Shown: positions 39,902-48,820, counted from the stretch's first letter. The stretch is 64,000 nt of DNA from Lachnospiraceae bacterium (GCA_017430085.1 JAFRNR010000014.1:1-64000); one strand, 5' to 3'. Numbers and translations are program-made. The notes: generated by a model from the sequence alone, not told the origin.

Positions 39902-41356
39902 TTAATAACTCGGCACCGGCAGCGGGCGGCTCTTGTCGAACACGCTGTCCGTGTCGAAGAAAATGTCCAGTTTTTCGGGCTTGTAGTACATTTCGTAGCC
40001 GTCCAGGTTCACGCGGCCCTGGCGCAGGTAGCCTTCCTTCGCGCTGAACTGGACCCAGGGGATGTTGTAGGAGTCCACGGGGCAGAAGTACTTGAAGCCC
40101 TGCTCTTTCAGCCATTTGTAGGTCGCGTCGGTGGAGGAGTCGTAGGGGCGCCAGCTGCCGAAATCCACGCCGAAGGCGAAGATCAGGATGTCCGTGTCGT
40201 TTCCCAGCAGGCTGTCCACCTGGGTCTTCCACTTGGTCACGTCGTTCATGAGCCAGCCGATGTCGACCTGGCCCATGTTGATGTGGCCCCAGCTGTGGGA
40301 GGCGAATTCCCAGCCCAGTTCCTCCATGCGGGCCGCGACTTTCGCGGCTTCGGCGCGCTCGTATTCGACGTCGATGGAGGCGTATTCGGGCTTGTAATCC
40401 TCGTCGTTCGGATCGCTGAACATCGGCGCGGTGTGCCAGCCCAGGATGCCTTCGTAGCCGGTCAGGGCGATGCAGCCGCGGGCGCCTTTGTAAGAGAAAT
40501 CCGGGTGCTGCTTAATGAAGCGCTCGAGCAGCGGGACGACGTCGTAGTCGCCGGTCACGACGGAGCCGTCAGGGTTTTTGTATTCGCAGACGGGGTTGCC
40601 GCGCTCGTCCAGGACGATCTTCGTGGCGAAGCCGTCGCCCTGCATGTAGGCGTAATAGGACACGTCGTCCACGGAGATGACGAAGGGCTTCTTGCCTTCG
40701 GGGAGCATGATGGTGCCCTGGACGAAATCGCCGTTCGCGTCCGTGTAGGCCATGTCGTGGAGCTTTACCAGGACGAAGCCGTTATCGTACATCTGCTGCA
40801 TCATGGCGTTGAATTCGTCCACGGTGGTCATGACCTGGTTGTAGCCATCGGTGTCCTCGTCGCCGTCGAAAGCCAGCGAGGTGTCCACGATCAGGGAGTG
40901 GAAGAAGACGTGGTAGACCTGCGTGATGTCCACTTCCACGAGCGTGGTCTTCTGGCGCAGGTATTCCTGATAGGTCTCCTGCAGGACGGCGGAGCGGCCG
41001 TAGTCGCCCTGGCTCTGGAGGTAGGCCATGGCGCCGTCGTAGTCATAGGACTGGGCCAGGAGTTCGGCCTGGGCCAGAATCTCGGCGTAGCGGGTGCGCT
41101 CGTCCTCGGTGGTGGGTTCGGGCGTGGTGGAGACGGTCTCCTGCCCGGCGGGCGTGGTGGTCTCCAGCAAGGGGTCGTTCATGACGGAATCCACCCAGCC
41201 GCGGATGCCGCGGTAGGCGGCGCGGATGCCGAAAAAGGCGCCGACGGCCAGGCCGGCGACGATGACCCCGGTCAGGATCCGCAGCGCGATCGCCTTGCGG
41301 CGGCGGCGCCTCCTCTCCTGCTGGCGGGTGCTGACGGGCCGTTTATTCGCTGCCAT
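39902..41356 (-). CDS. Membrane-anchored polysaccharide deacetylase
   Basis: 484 aa. Very basic N-terminus (RRRRRRK), TM helix at about 27-46, Thr/Pro-rich stalk, helical segment, then a NodB-type deacetylase domain from about 190. Motifs: FVISVDDVSYY (first Asp pair), HSWGHINMG (zinc HxxxH), and FAFGVDFGSWR. It would remove acetyl groups from cell-wall or surface glycans outside the cell. Its start overlaps the truA stop by 14 nt, so it ends the cyclophilin-ecfT-truA operon. Confidence 0.85.
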   Translation of the reverse strand: MAANKRPVSTRQQERRRRRRKAIALRILTGVIVAGLAVGAFFGIRAAYRGIRGWVDSVMNDPLLETTTPAGQETVSTTPEPTTEDERTRYAEILAQAELLAQSYDYDGAMAYLQSQGDYGRSAVLQETYQEYLRQKTTLVEVDITQVYHVFFHSLIVDTSLAFDGDEDTDGYNQVMTTVDEFNAMMQQMYDNGFVLVKLHDMAYTDANGDFVQGTIMLPEGKKPFVISVDDVSYYAYMQGDGFATKIVLDERGNPVCEYKNPDGSVVTGDYDVVPLLERFIKQHPDFSYKGARGCIALTGYEGILGWHTAPMFSDPNDEDYKPEYASIDVEYERAEAAKVAARMEELGWEFASHSWGHINMGQVDIGWLMNDVTKWKTQVDSLLGNDTDILIFAFGVDFGSWRPYDSSTDATYKWLKEQGFKYFCPVDSYNIPWVQFSAKEGYLRQGRVNLDGYEMYYKPEKLDIFFDTDSVFDKSRPLPVPSY

Positions 41357-42191
41357 TTTCCCCTCCTTCCTTCCGCTCCGGCAGAAACTCCTCCGGGTCT
41401 GACAACTCCGGCCGGATTCCCTCCGGATTCAGCAGTTCCGGCGGGAACCCCTCCGGATACAGTTCGATCTTCTTCAGGCACAGGCCCTCCGGCGGCGCCG
41501 TGGGGCCCGCAAGCCGGCGGTCTGCTGCCGCCAGAACGGCCGGGATCTTTTCCGGATCCAGCTGGCCGAGCCCGGCTTTGATCAGCGTGCCGGCGATGAT
41601 GCGCACCATGTTGTAGAGGAAGCCGGTGCCCTTCACTTCGATCCGGAGGAAGGGGCCGTCTTCGCGCACGGTCAGGGACAGGATGCGGCGCACCGTGGTC
41701 TCCGCCTGGGAGCCCGCGGCGCAGAAGCTCTTGAAATCATGCTCGCCCACCAGGTATGCGCCGGCCCGGCGCATCGCTTCGACGTCCAGCGGACGGTAGA
41801 AGAAATACGACTGGCGCCGCACCAGCGGATTGGGCAGAGTGTCGCGGTAGATCGTATACTCATAGGTCTTGACGCTGTCGCAGCGGCGCGGGTGGAAGTC
41901 CGCGGGGACTTCGCGGGACGCGCGCACGGCGATGTCCTCCGGGAGGCGGCCCAGCAGCGCGGGCGCGATTTTCTCCGGCGGGATGGGCGACTCCGTGTCG
42001 AACACGCACAGATTCCCCAGGGCGTGCACGCCGGCGTCGGTGCGGGAGGCGCCGGAGACCCGGATCTCCTCGCCCAGCAGGCCGGTGAGCGCGCCGTTCA
42101 GGACCTCCTCCACGGTCAGCCCGGTCGGTTCGAGCTGCCAGCCGTGGTAGGCGGTGCCTTCATAGGCCACTGTCAGCATGATTCGTTTCAT
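41343..42191 (-). CDS. truA: tRNA pseudouridine(38-40) synthase TruA, with repetitive C-terminal tail
   Basis: 282 aa. Catalytic Asp in SGASRTDAGVHALGN, N-terminal YEGTAYHGWQ, and FLYNMVRIIAGTLI near 195. After about residue 245 comes a tail with PE-rich repeats (YPEGFPPELLNPEG, IRPELSDPEE) not found in typical TruA. Modifies uridines 38-40 in the tRNA anticodon arm. ATG after TAGGAGCCTCT. Confidence 0.93.
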   Translation of the reverse strand: MKRIMLTVAYEGTAYHGWQLEPTGLTVEEVLNGALTGLLGEEIRVSGASRTDAGVHALGNLCVFDTESPIPPEKIAPALLGRLPEDIAVRASREVPADFHPRRCDSVKTYEYTIYRDTLPNPLVRRQSYFFYRPLDVEAMRRAGAYLVGEHDFKSFCAAGSQAETTVRRILSLTVREDGPFLRIEVKGTGFLYNMVRIIAGTLIKAGLGQLDPEKIPAVLAAADRRLAGPTAPPEGLCLKKIELYPEGFPPELLNPEGIRPELSDPEEFLPERKEGGENGSE

Positions 42192-42199
42192 AGAGGCTC

Positions 42200-42988
42200 C
42201 TATATCCAGAACATCAAAGCAAAGTACAGAATTGTTGCACTCACGAATAAATAATCCGCCGTCTGAAAGCGCAGGGGCTTCATGCGGGTGCGGCCTTCGC
42301 CGCCGTGGTAGCAGCGGGCCTCCATGGCGGTGGCCAGCTCGCCGGCGCGGCGGAAGGCGGAAAACAGCAGGGGGACCAGGACCGGGACCAGGGCTTTGGC
42401 GCGGCGGACGATGTTGCCGCTCTCAAAGTCCGCGCCGCGGGCCATCTGCGCGCGCTCGATCTTATCGACCTCCGCGGTCAGCACCGGCAGGAAGCGCAGG
42501 GCGATGGACATCATCATCGCGATCTCGTGGACCGGGACTTTGACGACCTTCAGGAACGACAGGCCGCGCTCCAGGCCGTCCGTGATGCCGGTGGGCGTGG
42601 TGGTGTACGTCAGCAGCGAGGAACTGAGGAGCAGCAGGATCAGCCGCAGCGCTATTTTCCCTGCGGAGACCACGCCTTCGCGCGTGATCCGGAAGAACCA
42701 GAAGGACGCGATCTCTTCGCCCGGCGTCAGGAACAGGTTCAGAAGGACGGTAAAAAGCATCAAAAACAGAATGCCCTTTAAGCCCCGGAGCATGTATTTG
42801 AGAGAGATCCGGGACAGAGCAATTTCGATGATGATATAGACTGCGGCCGCCCCGAAGCCCCACCAGCTCCCGGTGACGAACAGGGAGACGAGGAACAGGA
42901 GCGTCGACAGCAGCTTGGCGCGCGGGTCCAGGCGGTGGATGAAGGAATCCACCGGGTAGTACTGGCCCAGCGTCAGGTCCTTGAACAT
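42200..42988 (-). CDS. ecfT: Energy-coupling factor transporter transmembrane protein EcfT
   Basis: 262 aa. About five TM helices and the two coupling motifs with Ala-Arg-Gly: AQMARGADFESG and the earlier R-rich helix. YYPVDSFIHRLDPRAKLL at the N-terminus is diagnostic. EcfT joins the ATPases EcfA1/A2 to vitamin-binding S components. In many Bacillota the genes run ecfA1-ecfA2-ecfT-truA; here ecfT-truA are kept but the ecfA genes are absent from the position upstream, where a cyclophilin gene sits. Confidence 0.92.
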   Translation of the reverse strand: MFKDLTLGQYYPVDSFIHRLDPRAKLLSTLLFLVSLFVTGSWWGFGAAAVYIIIEIALSRISLKYMLRGLKGILFLMLFTVLLNLFLTPGEEIASFWFFRITREGVVSAGKIALRLILLLLSSSLLTYTTTPTGITDGLERGLSFLKVVKVPVHEIAMMMSIALRFLPVLTAEVDKIERAQMARGADFESGNIVRRAKALVPVLVPLLFSAFRRAGELATAMEARCYHGGEGRTRMKPLRFQTADYLFVSATILYFALMFWI

Positions 42989-43015
42989 ACTGATCCTTTC
43001 CGGCGGAAGGGCGCG

Positions 43016-43504
43016 TTATTCGGCGTCCCTCACGATTCTGACGGTTTTGATGCGCTGGGGCTCGAGCGGTTTGTCGCGGAAATCCGTCCGGGCTGCCGCG
43101 ATGCGGTCCACGACGTCCAGGCCGCTCACGGCCTTGCCGAACGCCGCGTACTGGCCGTCCAGGTGCGGCGCGTCCTGATGCATGATAAAGAACTGCGAGC
43201 CGGCCGAATCCGGGTTCATGGTGCGCGCCATCGAGATCACGCCGCGCGTGTGCTTCAGGTCGTTTTTCACGCCGTTGGCCGCGAATTCGCCCTTGATGGT
43301 ATAGCCGGGGCCGCCCGTGCCGGTGCCCTTCGGGTCGCCGCCCTGGATCATGAATCCGGGGATGACCCGGTGGAAGATCAGGCCGTCGTAGAAGCCTTTC
43401 TCCGCCAGATCTTCAAAGTTTTTTACGGTGATCGGGGCGATCTCCGGATACAGTTCCAGTTCGATCACGCCGCCGTCTTCCATGGTGATGATAGCTTTGC
43501 TCAT
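43016..43504 (-). CDS. Cyclophilin-type peptidyl-prolyl cis-trans isomerase
   Basis: 162 aa from the ATG at 43504 (GGAGGATATA upstream). Cyclophilin motifs FHRVIPGFMIQGGDP (active-site Arg) and GSQFFIMHQDAPHLDG. No signal peptide, so cytosolic. First gene of the operon running to 39902. Confidence 0.94.
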   Translation of the reverse strand: MSKAIITMEDGGVIELELYPEIAPITVKNFEDLAEKGFYDGLIFHRVIPGFMIQGGDPKGTGTGGPGYTIKGEFAANGVKNDLKHTRGVISMARTMNPDSAGSQFFIMHQDAPHLDGQYAAFGKAVSGLDVVDRIAAARTDFRDKPLEPQRIKTVRIVRDAE

Positions 43505-43536
43505 TATATCCTCCGATAGGAAAATCATTATCTTAT

Positions 43537-43565
43537 AGAATAACACGGATCGGCGCGAAAAACAA
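43537..43565 (-). promoter_or_regulatory. Promoter of the cyclophilin-ecfT-truA-deacetylase operon
   Basis: Minus strand: TTGTTT (43565-43560), 17-nt spacer, TATTCT (43542-43537). Confidence 0.5.
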
Positions 43566-43618
43566 TGAAAACCGCATCGTTTTCCGTCCGGTCCGTGTCA
43601 GAGGAAGGGTTAGCCGGG

Positions 43619-44845
43619 TCAATTCCGCTCTTTTTCTCCGATGCGCGCGGCCGCCCGGCACAGCGCCATCGTGAGGAGCATGTCGGGCAGGGAGTTGCCG
43701 ACGGGGATGTCCAGGGTCATGAGGAAGCGGTAGGCGGCGAAACCGAGGGTCCAGATGATCAGGTTTTTCCAGTCGAAGGCGCGGCCGCTGCGGTCCCGTT
43801 TCAGGAGGAAGAAGTCCGCGATCTGGATGGCGATCATGGGGGCAAAAACGGAGCCGATCAGGTAGAGGAAGTCCGTGATATCGTCCATCGGGAAGAGGAC
43901 GGCGCCTGCGGTGCCCAGGACGGCGGCGCCGACGGCGACCCATTTGCCGGGGATCTTCGCGGAGATGGATTCGCTGGAAACGCCGGCCGAATAGGCGTCC
44001 ATGAAGGTGGTCGTCACGGTGGAGAGCACGATGATGAGCAGGCCGCCCGCGCCGAGGCCAGCTTTGAGGATGATCTGTGCGATGTCCGATTCGCCCGCGA
44101 AGATGGCCGCGCCCATGCCGATGACGTACATCCAGCAGCTGACCAGGCCGTAGACGGCGGCGCTGGCGGCAGTGGCTTTGACCGGCTTCGCGGCGGTGCG
44201 CGTATAGTCGCTGATGAGCGGCAGCCAGGACAGGGGCATGGCCACGGACAGTTCCACGGCCGCGCCGAAGCTCATGGCTTCCTCCGCCGCCCCGCCGGAC
44301 GCCGCGCCGCCCCGGAAGATCACCGCGCTGAGGATGATGGTCAGGATGAACAGGGCCGACATGGCGACAATATTGAGTTTCTCCAGGTTTTTGATCCCGA
44401 TCAGGATCCAGAGCACGATCAGCCCGCCAATCACCAGGCACCAGACCCAGCGCCCGGCCGCCAGCACGCCTTCCGCCGCCAGCGAGCCGTCATAGATCAT
44501 GATAGCAGTCCAGCCCAGCAGCTGCAGCACGTTCAGGGCCGCGAAGAGCAGTGCGCCGCGGCCGCCGAAGCTCATTTTGACGGTCTCCATCGCGCTTTTT
44601 TCGCTGCGGGCGCCGATGAGGCCTGCCAGGAAGAGCAGCACGCAGCCGATGACGTGGCCCAGCAGGATGGCCAGCAGGCCTTTGCCGAAGCCGAGCGGCG
44701 CAAAATACGTGCCGGTCAGGATCTCCGCGAGGGAGACGCCGGCGCCGAACCAGATGAGGCTGTTTTCGAGGACGGAGGTTTTCTTTTCGGGGACGGCAGC
44801 GCCTGTTCCTGCGGGCGCGCCTGTGCCGTTGTTCTGCGCGCTCAT
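43619..44845 (-). CDS. cytX: CytX-type hydroxymethylpyrimidine permease (NCS1 family)
   Basis: 408 aa, about 12 TM helices. The N-terminal SLIWFGAGVSLAEILTGTYF and GWTAIMIYDG stretches match CytX. It is the last gene of the TPP-riboswitch operon, overlapping thiD by 4 nt. It should import the pyrimidine moiety of thiamine for ThiD. Confidence 0.87.
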   Translation of the reverse strand: MSAQNNGTGAPAGTGAAVPEKKTSVLENSLIWFGAGVSLAEILTGTYFAPLGFGKGLLAILLGHVIGCVLLFLAGLIGARSEKSAMETVKMSFGGRGALLFAALNVLQLLGWTAIMIYDGSLAAEGVLAAGRWVWCLVIGGLIVLWILIGIKNLEKLNIVAMSALFILTIILSAVIFRGGAASGGAAEEAMSFGAAVELSVAMPLSWLPLISDYTRTAAKPVKATAASAAVYGLVSCWMYVIGMGAAIFAGESDIAQIILKAGLGAGGLLIIVLSTVTTTFMDAYSAGVSSESISAKIPGKWVAVGAAVLGTAGAVLFPMDDITDFLYLIGSVFAPMIAIQIADFFLLKRDRSGRAFDWKNLIIWTLGFAAYRFLMTLDIPVGNSLPDMLLTMALCRAAARIGEKERN

Positions 44846-45651
44846 CCCTCCGCCTCCTCCGCGAACGGGCCGGTCAGCGCGAAATTATGCGCCATCGGGC
44901 CGCTGCCCGCGCCGAGGTCCAGCATCGCCGCCAGAGCGCCGGAAATATACTCTTTCGCGCGCCGTACGGACTCCTCCAGAGAGAAGCCCTTCGCCAGATT
45001 CGAGGCGATGGCGCTGGAGAGCGTGCAGCCCGTGCCGTGGGTGTTCGGATTCGGGATGCGGCGGCCGTTGAACCAGGTCAGGCGGCCGTCGGTGTAAAGC
45101 AGGTCGTTCGCATCATTGACGGCGTGGCCGCCCTTGAGGAGGACGGCGCAGGAGAAATTTTCCCCGATCGCCGCGGCCGCGCGCTCCATATCGGCCGGAT
45201 TTAATATCTTTTCCCCGCAAAGCACTTCCGCTTCCGGCACGTTCGGCGTCAGCAGGTCCGCCAGCGGGAACAGTTCGCGGCAGAGGCAGTCCACCGCTTC
45301 CTCGCGGATCAGGCGGGCGCCGCTGGTGGCGACCATGACCGGATCCACCACGGTCCACTGCGGGCGGTAGCGGCGCAGGCGTTCCGCGATCACTTCGATG
45401 AGGCCTTCGGAGGCCACCATCCCGATCTTGACCGCGTCCGGGCGCAGGTCCGTGAACACGCTGTCGATCTGCTGGCCCAGGAATTCCGGGCTCACTTCAA
45501 AGATCCCCTGCACGCCGGTCGTATTCTGGGCAGTCAGGGCCGTGACCGCACTCGCGGCAAACACGCCGTTCATGGTCATGGTCTTGATATCCGCCTGGAT
45601 GCCGGCGCCTCCGCCGGAATCGCTGCCGGCGATCGTCAATACTACTTTCAT
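44842..45651 (-). CDS. thiD: Hydroxymethylpyrimidine/phosphomethylpyrimidine kinase ThiD
   Basis: 269 aa from the ATG at 45651 (AAAAGGAGCGAAG upstream). Ribokinase-fold signatures TIAGSDSGGGAGIQADIKT at the start and NTHGTGCTLSSAIASNLAKG at the end. Two ATP-dependent phosphorylations of HMP to HMP-PP. Confidence 0.95.
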   Translation of the reverse strand: MKVVLTIAGSDSGGGAGIQADIKTMTMNGVFAASAVTALTAQNTTGVQGIFEVSPEFLGQQIDSVFTDLRPDAVKIGMVASEGLIEVIAERLRRYRPQWTVVDPVMVATSGARLIREEAVDCLCRELFPLADLLTPNVPEAEVLCGEKILNPADMERAAAAIGENFSCAVLLKGGHAVNDANDLLYTDGRLTWFNGRRIPNPNTHGTGCTLSSAIASNLAKGFSLEESVRRAKEYISGALAAMLDLGAGSGPMAHNFALTGPFAEEAEG

Positions 45652-45747
45652 CTTCGCTCCTTTTCGTATCTGCAAAGTCTGTATTGCGTTTTCTATAGCG
45701 ACGGAAGGTGGTGCCCCCGATCCGCCGCTGTCAACTGGTCCGGCCGT

Positions 45748-46470
45748 TTATTTCTTACGGCGGAACCAGCCTTTCTTCTCTTTCTGTTCCTTCTGCTCTT
45801 TTGGCGTTTCGCCGCCGCCTATCTTCTGCCACAGCGGCGCCAGGTCCTTGAAACTCTCCAGGTACACGTCCGCCGTCTGTTTCATCTCCTCCTGCTTCGC
45901 TTCGCTGACCCAGTCGTACACGCCCACGGTCACGAAACCGGCTTCCTTCGCAGTCTTGATCGCGTGCAGCGCGTCCTCGAAGACCAGGATCTGTTCCGGC
46001 TTCGCGCGCAGGCGCTTCGCTGCTTCCAGGAAGATGGCGGGGCCGTTCTTGCCCGCGCCGACTTCCGCCGCGGTAACCATCCCTTCGAAATAATCCAGCA
46101 GGCCGTAGCGGTTTAAGGCCACTTCGACCAGCGGGCGGTCCGTCACGGTGGCGATGATGAGCGGGATGCCGCGCATCTGCAGTTCGTCGATCAGCTCGCG
46201 CACGCCGTCTTTCAGCGGCGTTTCCGTGCGGTAGAACTCTTCCATCGCTTTGTTGACGCCCGCGAGGATCTCCTCCGGGGTCTGTTCCACGCCGTATTCG
46301 CGGATCAGGTAGTCCGCGGCTTCGGGCAGGGTCATGTCGAAGATCACCTGCGCCAGGCCGGGCTGCGCCTGCTTGCCGAGGGCCGCCAGGAAGGCGTCGG
46401 GAGCCTTTTCCCAGTGCCCGTTGGAATCGAGCAGTGTGCCGTCCATGTCGAAAATCGCACCCCGGATCAT
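45748..46470 (-). CDS. HAD-family phosphatase inside the thiamine operon
   Basis: 240 aa. HAD motif I FDMDGTLLDS (Asp8, Asp10), cap domain, motif II in IIATVTD, motif III Lys in GAGKNGPAIF and motif IV in VFEDALHAI; phosphoglycolate-phosphatase/beta-PGM subgroup. The tail KEQKEQKEKKGWFRRKK is oddly basic. It overlaps thiE by 4 nt and sits between thiE and thiD. ThiE makes thiamine monophosphate, whereas ThiN acts on free thiamine, and no thiL is present. Dephosphorylation of TMP is therefore an attractive role, unproven from sequence. Confidence 0.85.
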   Translation of the reverse strand: MIRGAIFDMDGTLLDSNGHWEKAPDAFLAALGKQAQPGLAQVIFDMTLPEAADYLIREYGVEQTPEEILAGVNKAMEEFYRTETPLKDGVRELIDELQMRGIPLIIATVTDRPLVEVALNRYGLLDYFEGMVTAAEVGAGKNGPAIFLEAAKRLRAKPEQILVFEDALHAIKTAKEAGFVTVGVYDWVSEAKQEEMKQTADVYLESFKDLAPLWQKIGGGETPKEQKEQKEKKGWFRRKK

Positions 46471-47108
46471 ACGTTCAGTTCCTCCTTTACCAGTTCTCTG
46501 AGTTCCGCCGCAGCCGCGCGGATGTCCGGCGCCGCGAAGATCGCGCTCACGACCGCCACGCCGTCGATCCCGCTGCCCGCGAGTTTCGGCAGCGTTTCCC
46601 GCGAGATCCCGCCGATGGCGACCACCGGAATGGAGACCGCCTCGCAGATCGCCTGCAGTGTTTCATAACTCACCCAGTCCGCGTCCGGCTTGGTGCCCGT
46701 GTAGAATACCGCGCCGACGCCCAGGTAATCCGCGCCGTCCGCTTCCGCCTGCAGCGCCTGCTTCACGGTCTGCGCGGAGACGCCGAGGAGTTTGTCCGGG
46801 CCGATCAGCTGGCGCACCAGGGAGGCCGGCGCGTCGTGCTGGCCGATGTGGATGCCGTCCGCGTCGCTCTTGATAGCGATCTCCACGTCGTCGTTGATGA
46901 TCAGCGGGACGTCATAGCGCTCGCACAGCACTTTCAGTTCGCGCGCCTCCTGCAGGAATGCCTCTTCATCCAGTTCCTTTTCCCGCAGCTGCAGGCAGGT
47001 GGCGCCGCCCTGCAGGGCTTCTTCAGCCTGCTCGTAAAGCGTCCGGCCGCGGAGCCAGGCGCGGTCCGTCACTGCGTACAGCGGCATCCAATCCTTACAG
47101 GAGTTCAT
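46467..47108 (-). CDS. thiE: Thiamine-phosphate synthase ThiE
   Basis: 213 aa. TIM barrel with ATCLQLREKELD, IHIGQHDAP, GADYLGVGAVF and VVAIGGI motifs. Joins HMP-PP with hydroxyethylthiazole phosphate to give TMP. Start overlaps thiM by 14 nt. Confidence 0.95.
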   Translation of the reverse strand: MNSCKDWMPLYAVTDRAWLRGRTLYEQAEEALQGGATCLQLREKELDEEAFLQEARELKVLCERYDVPLIINDDVEIAIKSDADGIHIGQHDAPASLVRQLIGPDKLLGVSAQTVKQALQAEADGADYLGVGAVFYTGTKPDADWVSYETLQAICEAVSIPVVAIGGISRETLPKLAGSGIDGVAVVSAIFAAPDIRAAAAELRELVKEELNV

Positions 47109-47928
47109 ATTTCGCTCCTTCCGCCAGCTGCGCGCCGGTCAGGTTGAATATCGCATCGATGATATAATTGCGGTAGCTGGAGTTCCCGTCCGCCGCGCCC
47201 AGCCGCGCGTGCGCGATCTCGCCGCACAGGCCCATGGCGCAGACCGCCGCGCAGACCGCTTCGAACGGGCGGTCCGGGTTGGCGACCACGTAGGCCGTCG
47301 TCATGGCGGAGAGCATGCAGCCCGTGCCGGTGATGCGGCTCATCATCGGGTGGCCGTTGCGGATCAGGCAGACCCGCGTGCCGTCCGTGATGACGTCCGT
47401 CGCGCCGGTGATCGCGATCACCGCGCCGGTCCGTTCCGCCAGCCCCTTCGCAAACGCGATCACGCTGTCCCGGTTGGCCGCGTTCAGCTGATCCGCCGCA
47501 TCCGCGTCCACGCCCTTCGTGGTCGCGCTGCCCTGCGCCAGCGCCTTGATCTCCGAGATATTGCCGCGGATCACGGCCAGTTTCAGCGCGTCCAGCAGGC
47601 CCGCCGCCGTTTCCGTCCGCAGCCGGGACGCGCCGGCGCCTACAGGATCCAGCAGCACCGGATGGCCCAGTTCATTCGCGCGCCGGCCCGCCAGATACAT
47701 GGCCGGGATCGTCCGCGCGTTCAGCGTCCCGATATTGATGTTCAGGCCGCCGCAGATGGAGGTAATGTCCTCCACGTCGCCCGCGTCGTCCGACATGATG
47801 GGCGAGCCGCCGCAGGCCAGCAGGATATTGGCGCAGTCGTTCACCGTCACGTAGTTGGTGATGTTGTGCACCAGAGGTGTCTTCGCTCTTACGTTTTCCA
47901 GCATTTCGGCCAAATTCAGGTCTTTCAT
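47095..47928 (-). CDS. thiM: Hydroxyethylthiazole kinase ThiM
   Basis: 277 aa from the second ATG at 47928, which has AAGGAG at proper distance; the ATG at 47934 touches that site. Motifs LVHNITNYVTVNDCAN, GGSPIMSDDAGDVEDI and the ribokinase-type ITGTGCMLSAMTTAYV. Salvages thiazole; no thiG, thiH, thiS or thiC lies in the window, so the operon looks salvage-oriented. Confidence 0.95.
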   Translation of the reverse strand: MKDLNLAEMLENVRAKTPLVHNITNYVTVNDCANILLACGGSPIMSDDAGDVEDITSICGGLNINIGTLNARTIPAMYLAGRRANELGHPVLLDPVGAGASRLRTETAAGLLDALKLAVIRGNISEIKALAQGSATTKGVDADAADQLNAANRDSVIAFAKGLAERTGAVIAITGATDVITDGTRVCLIRNGHPMMSRITGTGCMLSAMTTAYVVANPDRPFEAVCAAVCAMGLCGEIAHARLGAADGNSSYRNYIIDAIFNLTGAQLAEGAKYELL

Positions 47929-48024
47929 ATTCATACTCCTTTTTATGCGACCGGTCAGATTTGATCTGCTTGCCGTTTATTGCCTGATCCGTCAGGCATT
48001 TTTCCATTGTTTCCCGATGCCGTT

Positions 48025-48672
48025 TCAGATGTGCTCGCCGTCCTTCAGTTTCGACTGTATGACCAGCAGGATGCCGTCCCGGAACGATATCTCCGCCTCC
48101 GCCGCGGTCCAGTGATTGCTTACGCCCAGCGGGAAACTGCTCTCCAGGGCCAGTTCTTCCCCGTCGTACTTGGTCCCCTTCAGGGACAGGCCCTCCACGC
48201 GGTCCGACAGCGCGAACAGCGACAGGGAGCGGTCTGCCCGGCGCGGCAGTTTGACCGGTCCCGCCTCCGGGGCGATCACCAGCGCTTCCGTATCCGCGCC
48301 GGTCAGCCGCACGCGGACCGCGCCGCTTTTCACCGCGTACGCGCCGCTCTGCAGATTCGCCACCGTGTGATCCCACCGCCCGCCGAACGCGCACAGGATC
48401 ACGATCTCCCGGAACCCCGCCGCCAGCGCTTCCTTCACCGCCAGCATCGTATCCGTATCGTCCTTCCGGCTGGGCACACGTTTGACGGGCACCCCCTCCG
48501 GCGCCGGCGCGGAATCGAAATCTCCCACCGCCAGGTCCGGGGCCAGCCCCAGGCGCTCCGCGTACCGCCAGCCGATATCGCAGGCGATGACGCAGGCCGG
48601 CGTTTTATTCTTCAGGTCGTCCGGCAGTTCGCAGAAATCGCCGCCGGTAATGATCAGACAATACCTGTCCAT
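48025..48672 (-). CDS. thiN: Thiamine pyrophosphokinase ThiN
   Basis: 215 aa from the ATG at 48672 (GCGGAGGAAAC upstream); the longer frame covers the riboswitch terminator. CDIGWRYAERLGLAPDLAVGDFDS carries the catalytic Asp cluster (in parts: ACDIGWRYAE, DLAVGDFDS), then KDDTDTMLAVKEAL and FGGRWDHTVANL. Converts thiamine plus ATP to TPP and AMP. First gene after the riboswitch. Confidence 0.93.
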   Translation of the reverse strand: MDRYCLIITGGDFCELPDDLKNKTPACVIACDIGWRYAERLGLAPDLAVGDFDSAPAPEGVPVKRVPSRKDDTDTMLAVKEALAAGFREIVILCAFGGRWDHTVANLQSGAYAVKSGAVRVRLTGADTEALVIAPEAGPVKLPRRADRSLSLFALSDRVEGLSLKGTKYDGEELALESSFPLGVSNHWTAAEAEISFRDGILLVIQSKLKDGEHI

Positions 48673-48689
48673 GTTTCCTCCGCTCACAC

Positions 48690-48712
48690 AAAAACCGCCC
48701 CGCAGGGCGGTC
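48690..48712 (-). terminator. Riboswitch-controlled intrinsic terminator
   Basis: Minus strand: GGACCGCCC, loop TGC, GGGGCGGT followed by TTTTTGTGTG. It lies between the TPP aptamer and thiN, so ligand binding probably stops transcription of the whole thi operon. Confidence 0.85.
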
Positions 48713-48730
48713 CATGTCTGTGCCAAAATC

Positions 48731-48815
48731 CTCTCCCTCCGCCGGCATTACCCGGATCAGGTAAAGGGTCGAAGCTTTTGCTTCCTCTCAGCCTGCCACA
48801 CAAGCTCCCCTGCTG
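48731..48815 (-). promoter_or_regulatory. TPP riboswitch (THI-box aptamer)
   Basis: Read on the minus strand: GGGGAGC...GGCTGAGAGGAAGC, a short P3 arm, CGACCCTTTACCTGATCCGGGTAATGCCGGCGGAGGGA in pieces (CTGAGAGG; ACCCTTTACCTGATCCGG; GTAATGCCGGCGGAGGGA). The CUGAGA and ACCUGAU...GGxUAAUGCC cores are canonical. Sensing TPP, it governs thiN-thiM-thiE-HAD-thiD-cytX. Confidence 0.95.
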
Positions 48816-48820
48816 CCCGT

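Noticed and set aside
39839..41581. 580-codon plus-strand frame opposite the deacetylase and truA genes
   Set aside because: Composition is that of a complementary-strand shadow (Val/His/Gly/Asp/Leu-rich), and the minus-strand proteins have clear family motifs.
43565..45097. 510-codon plus-strand frame opposite cytX and thiD
   Set aside because: It is antisense to two thiamine genes that are coupled in one operon; no domain, start site or promoter supports it.
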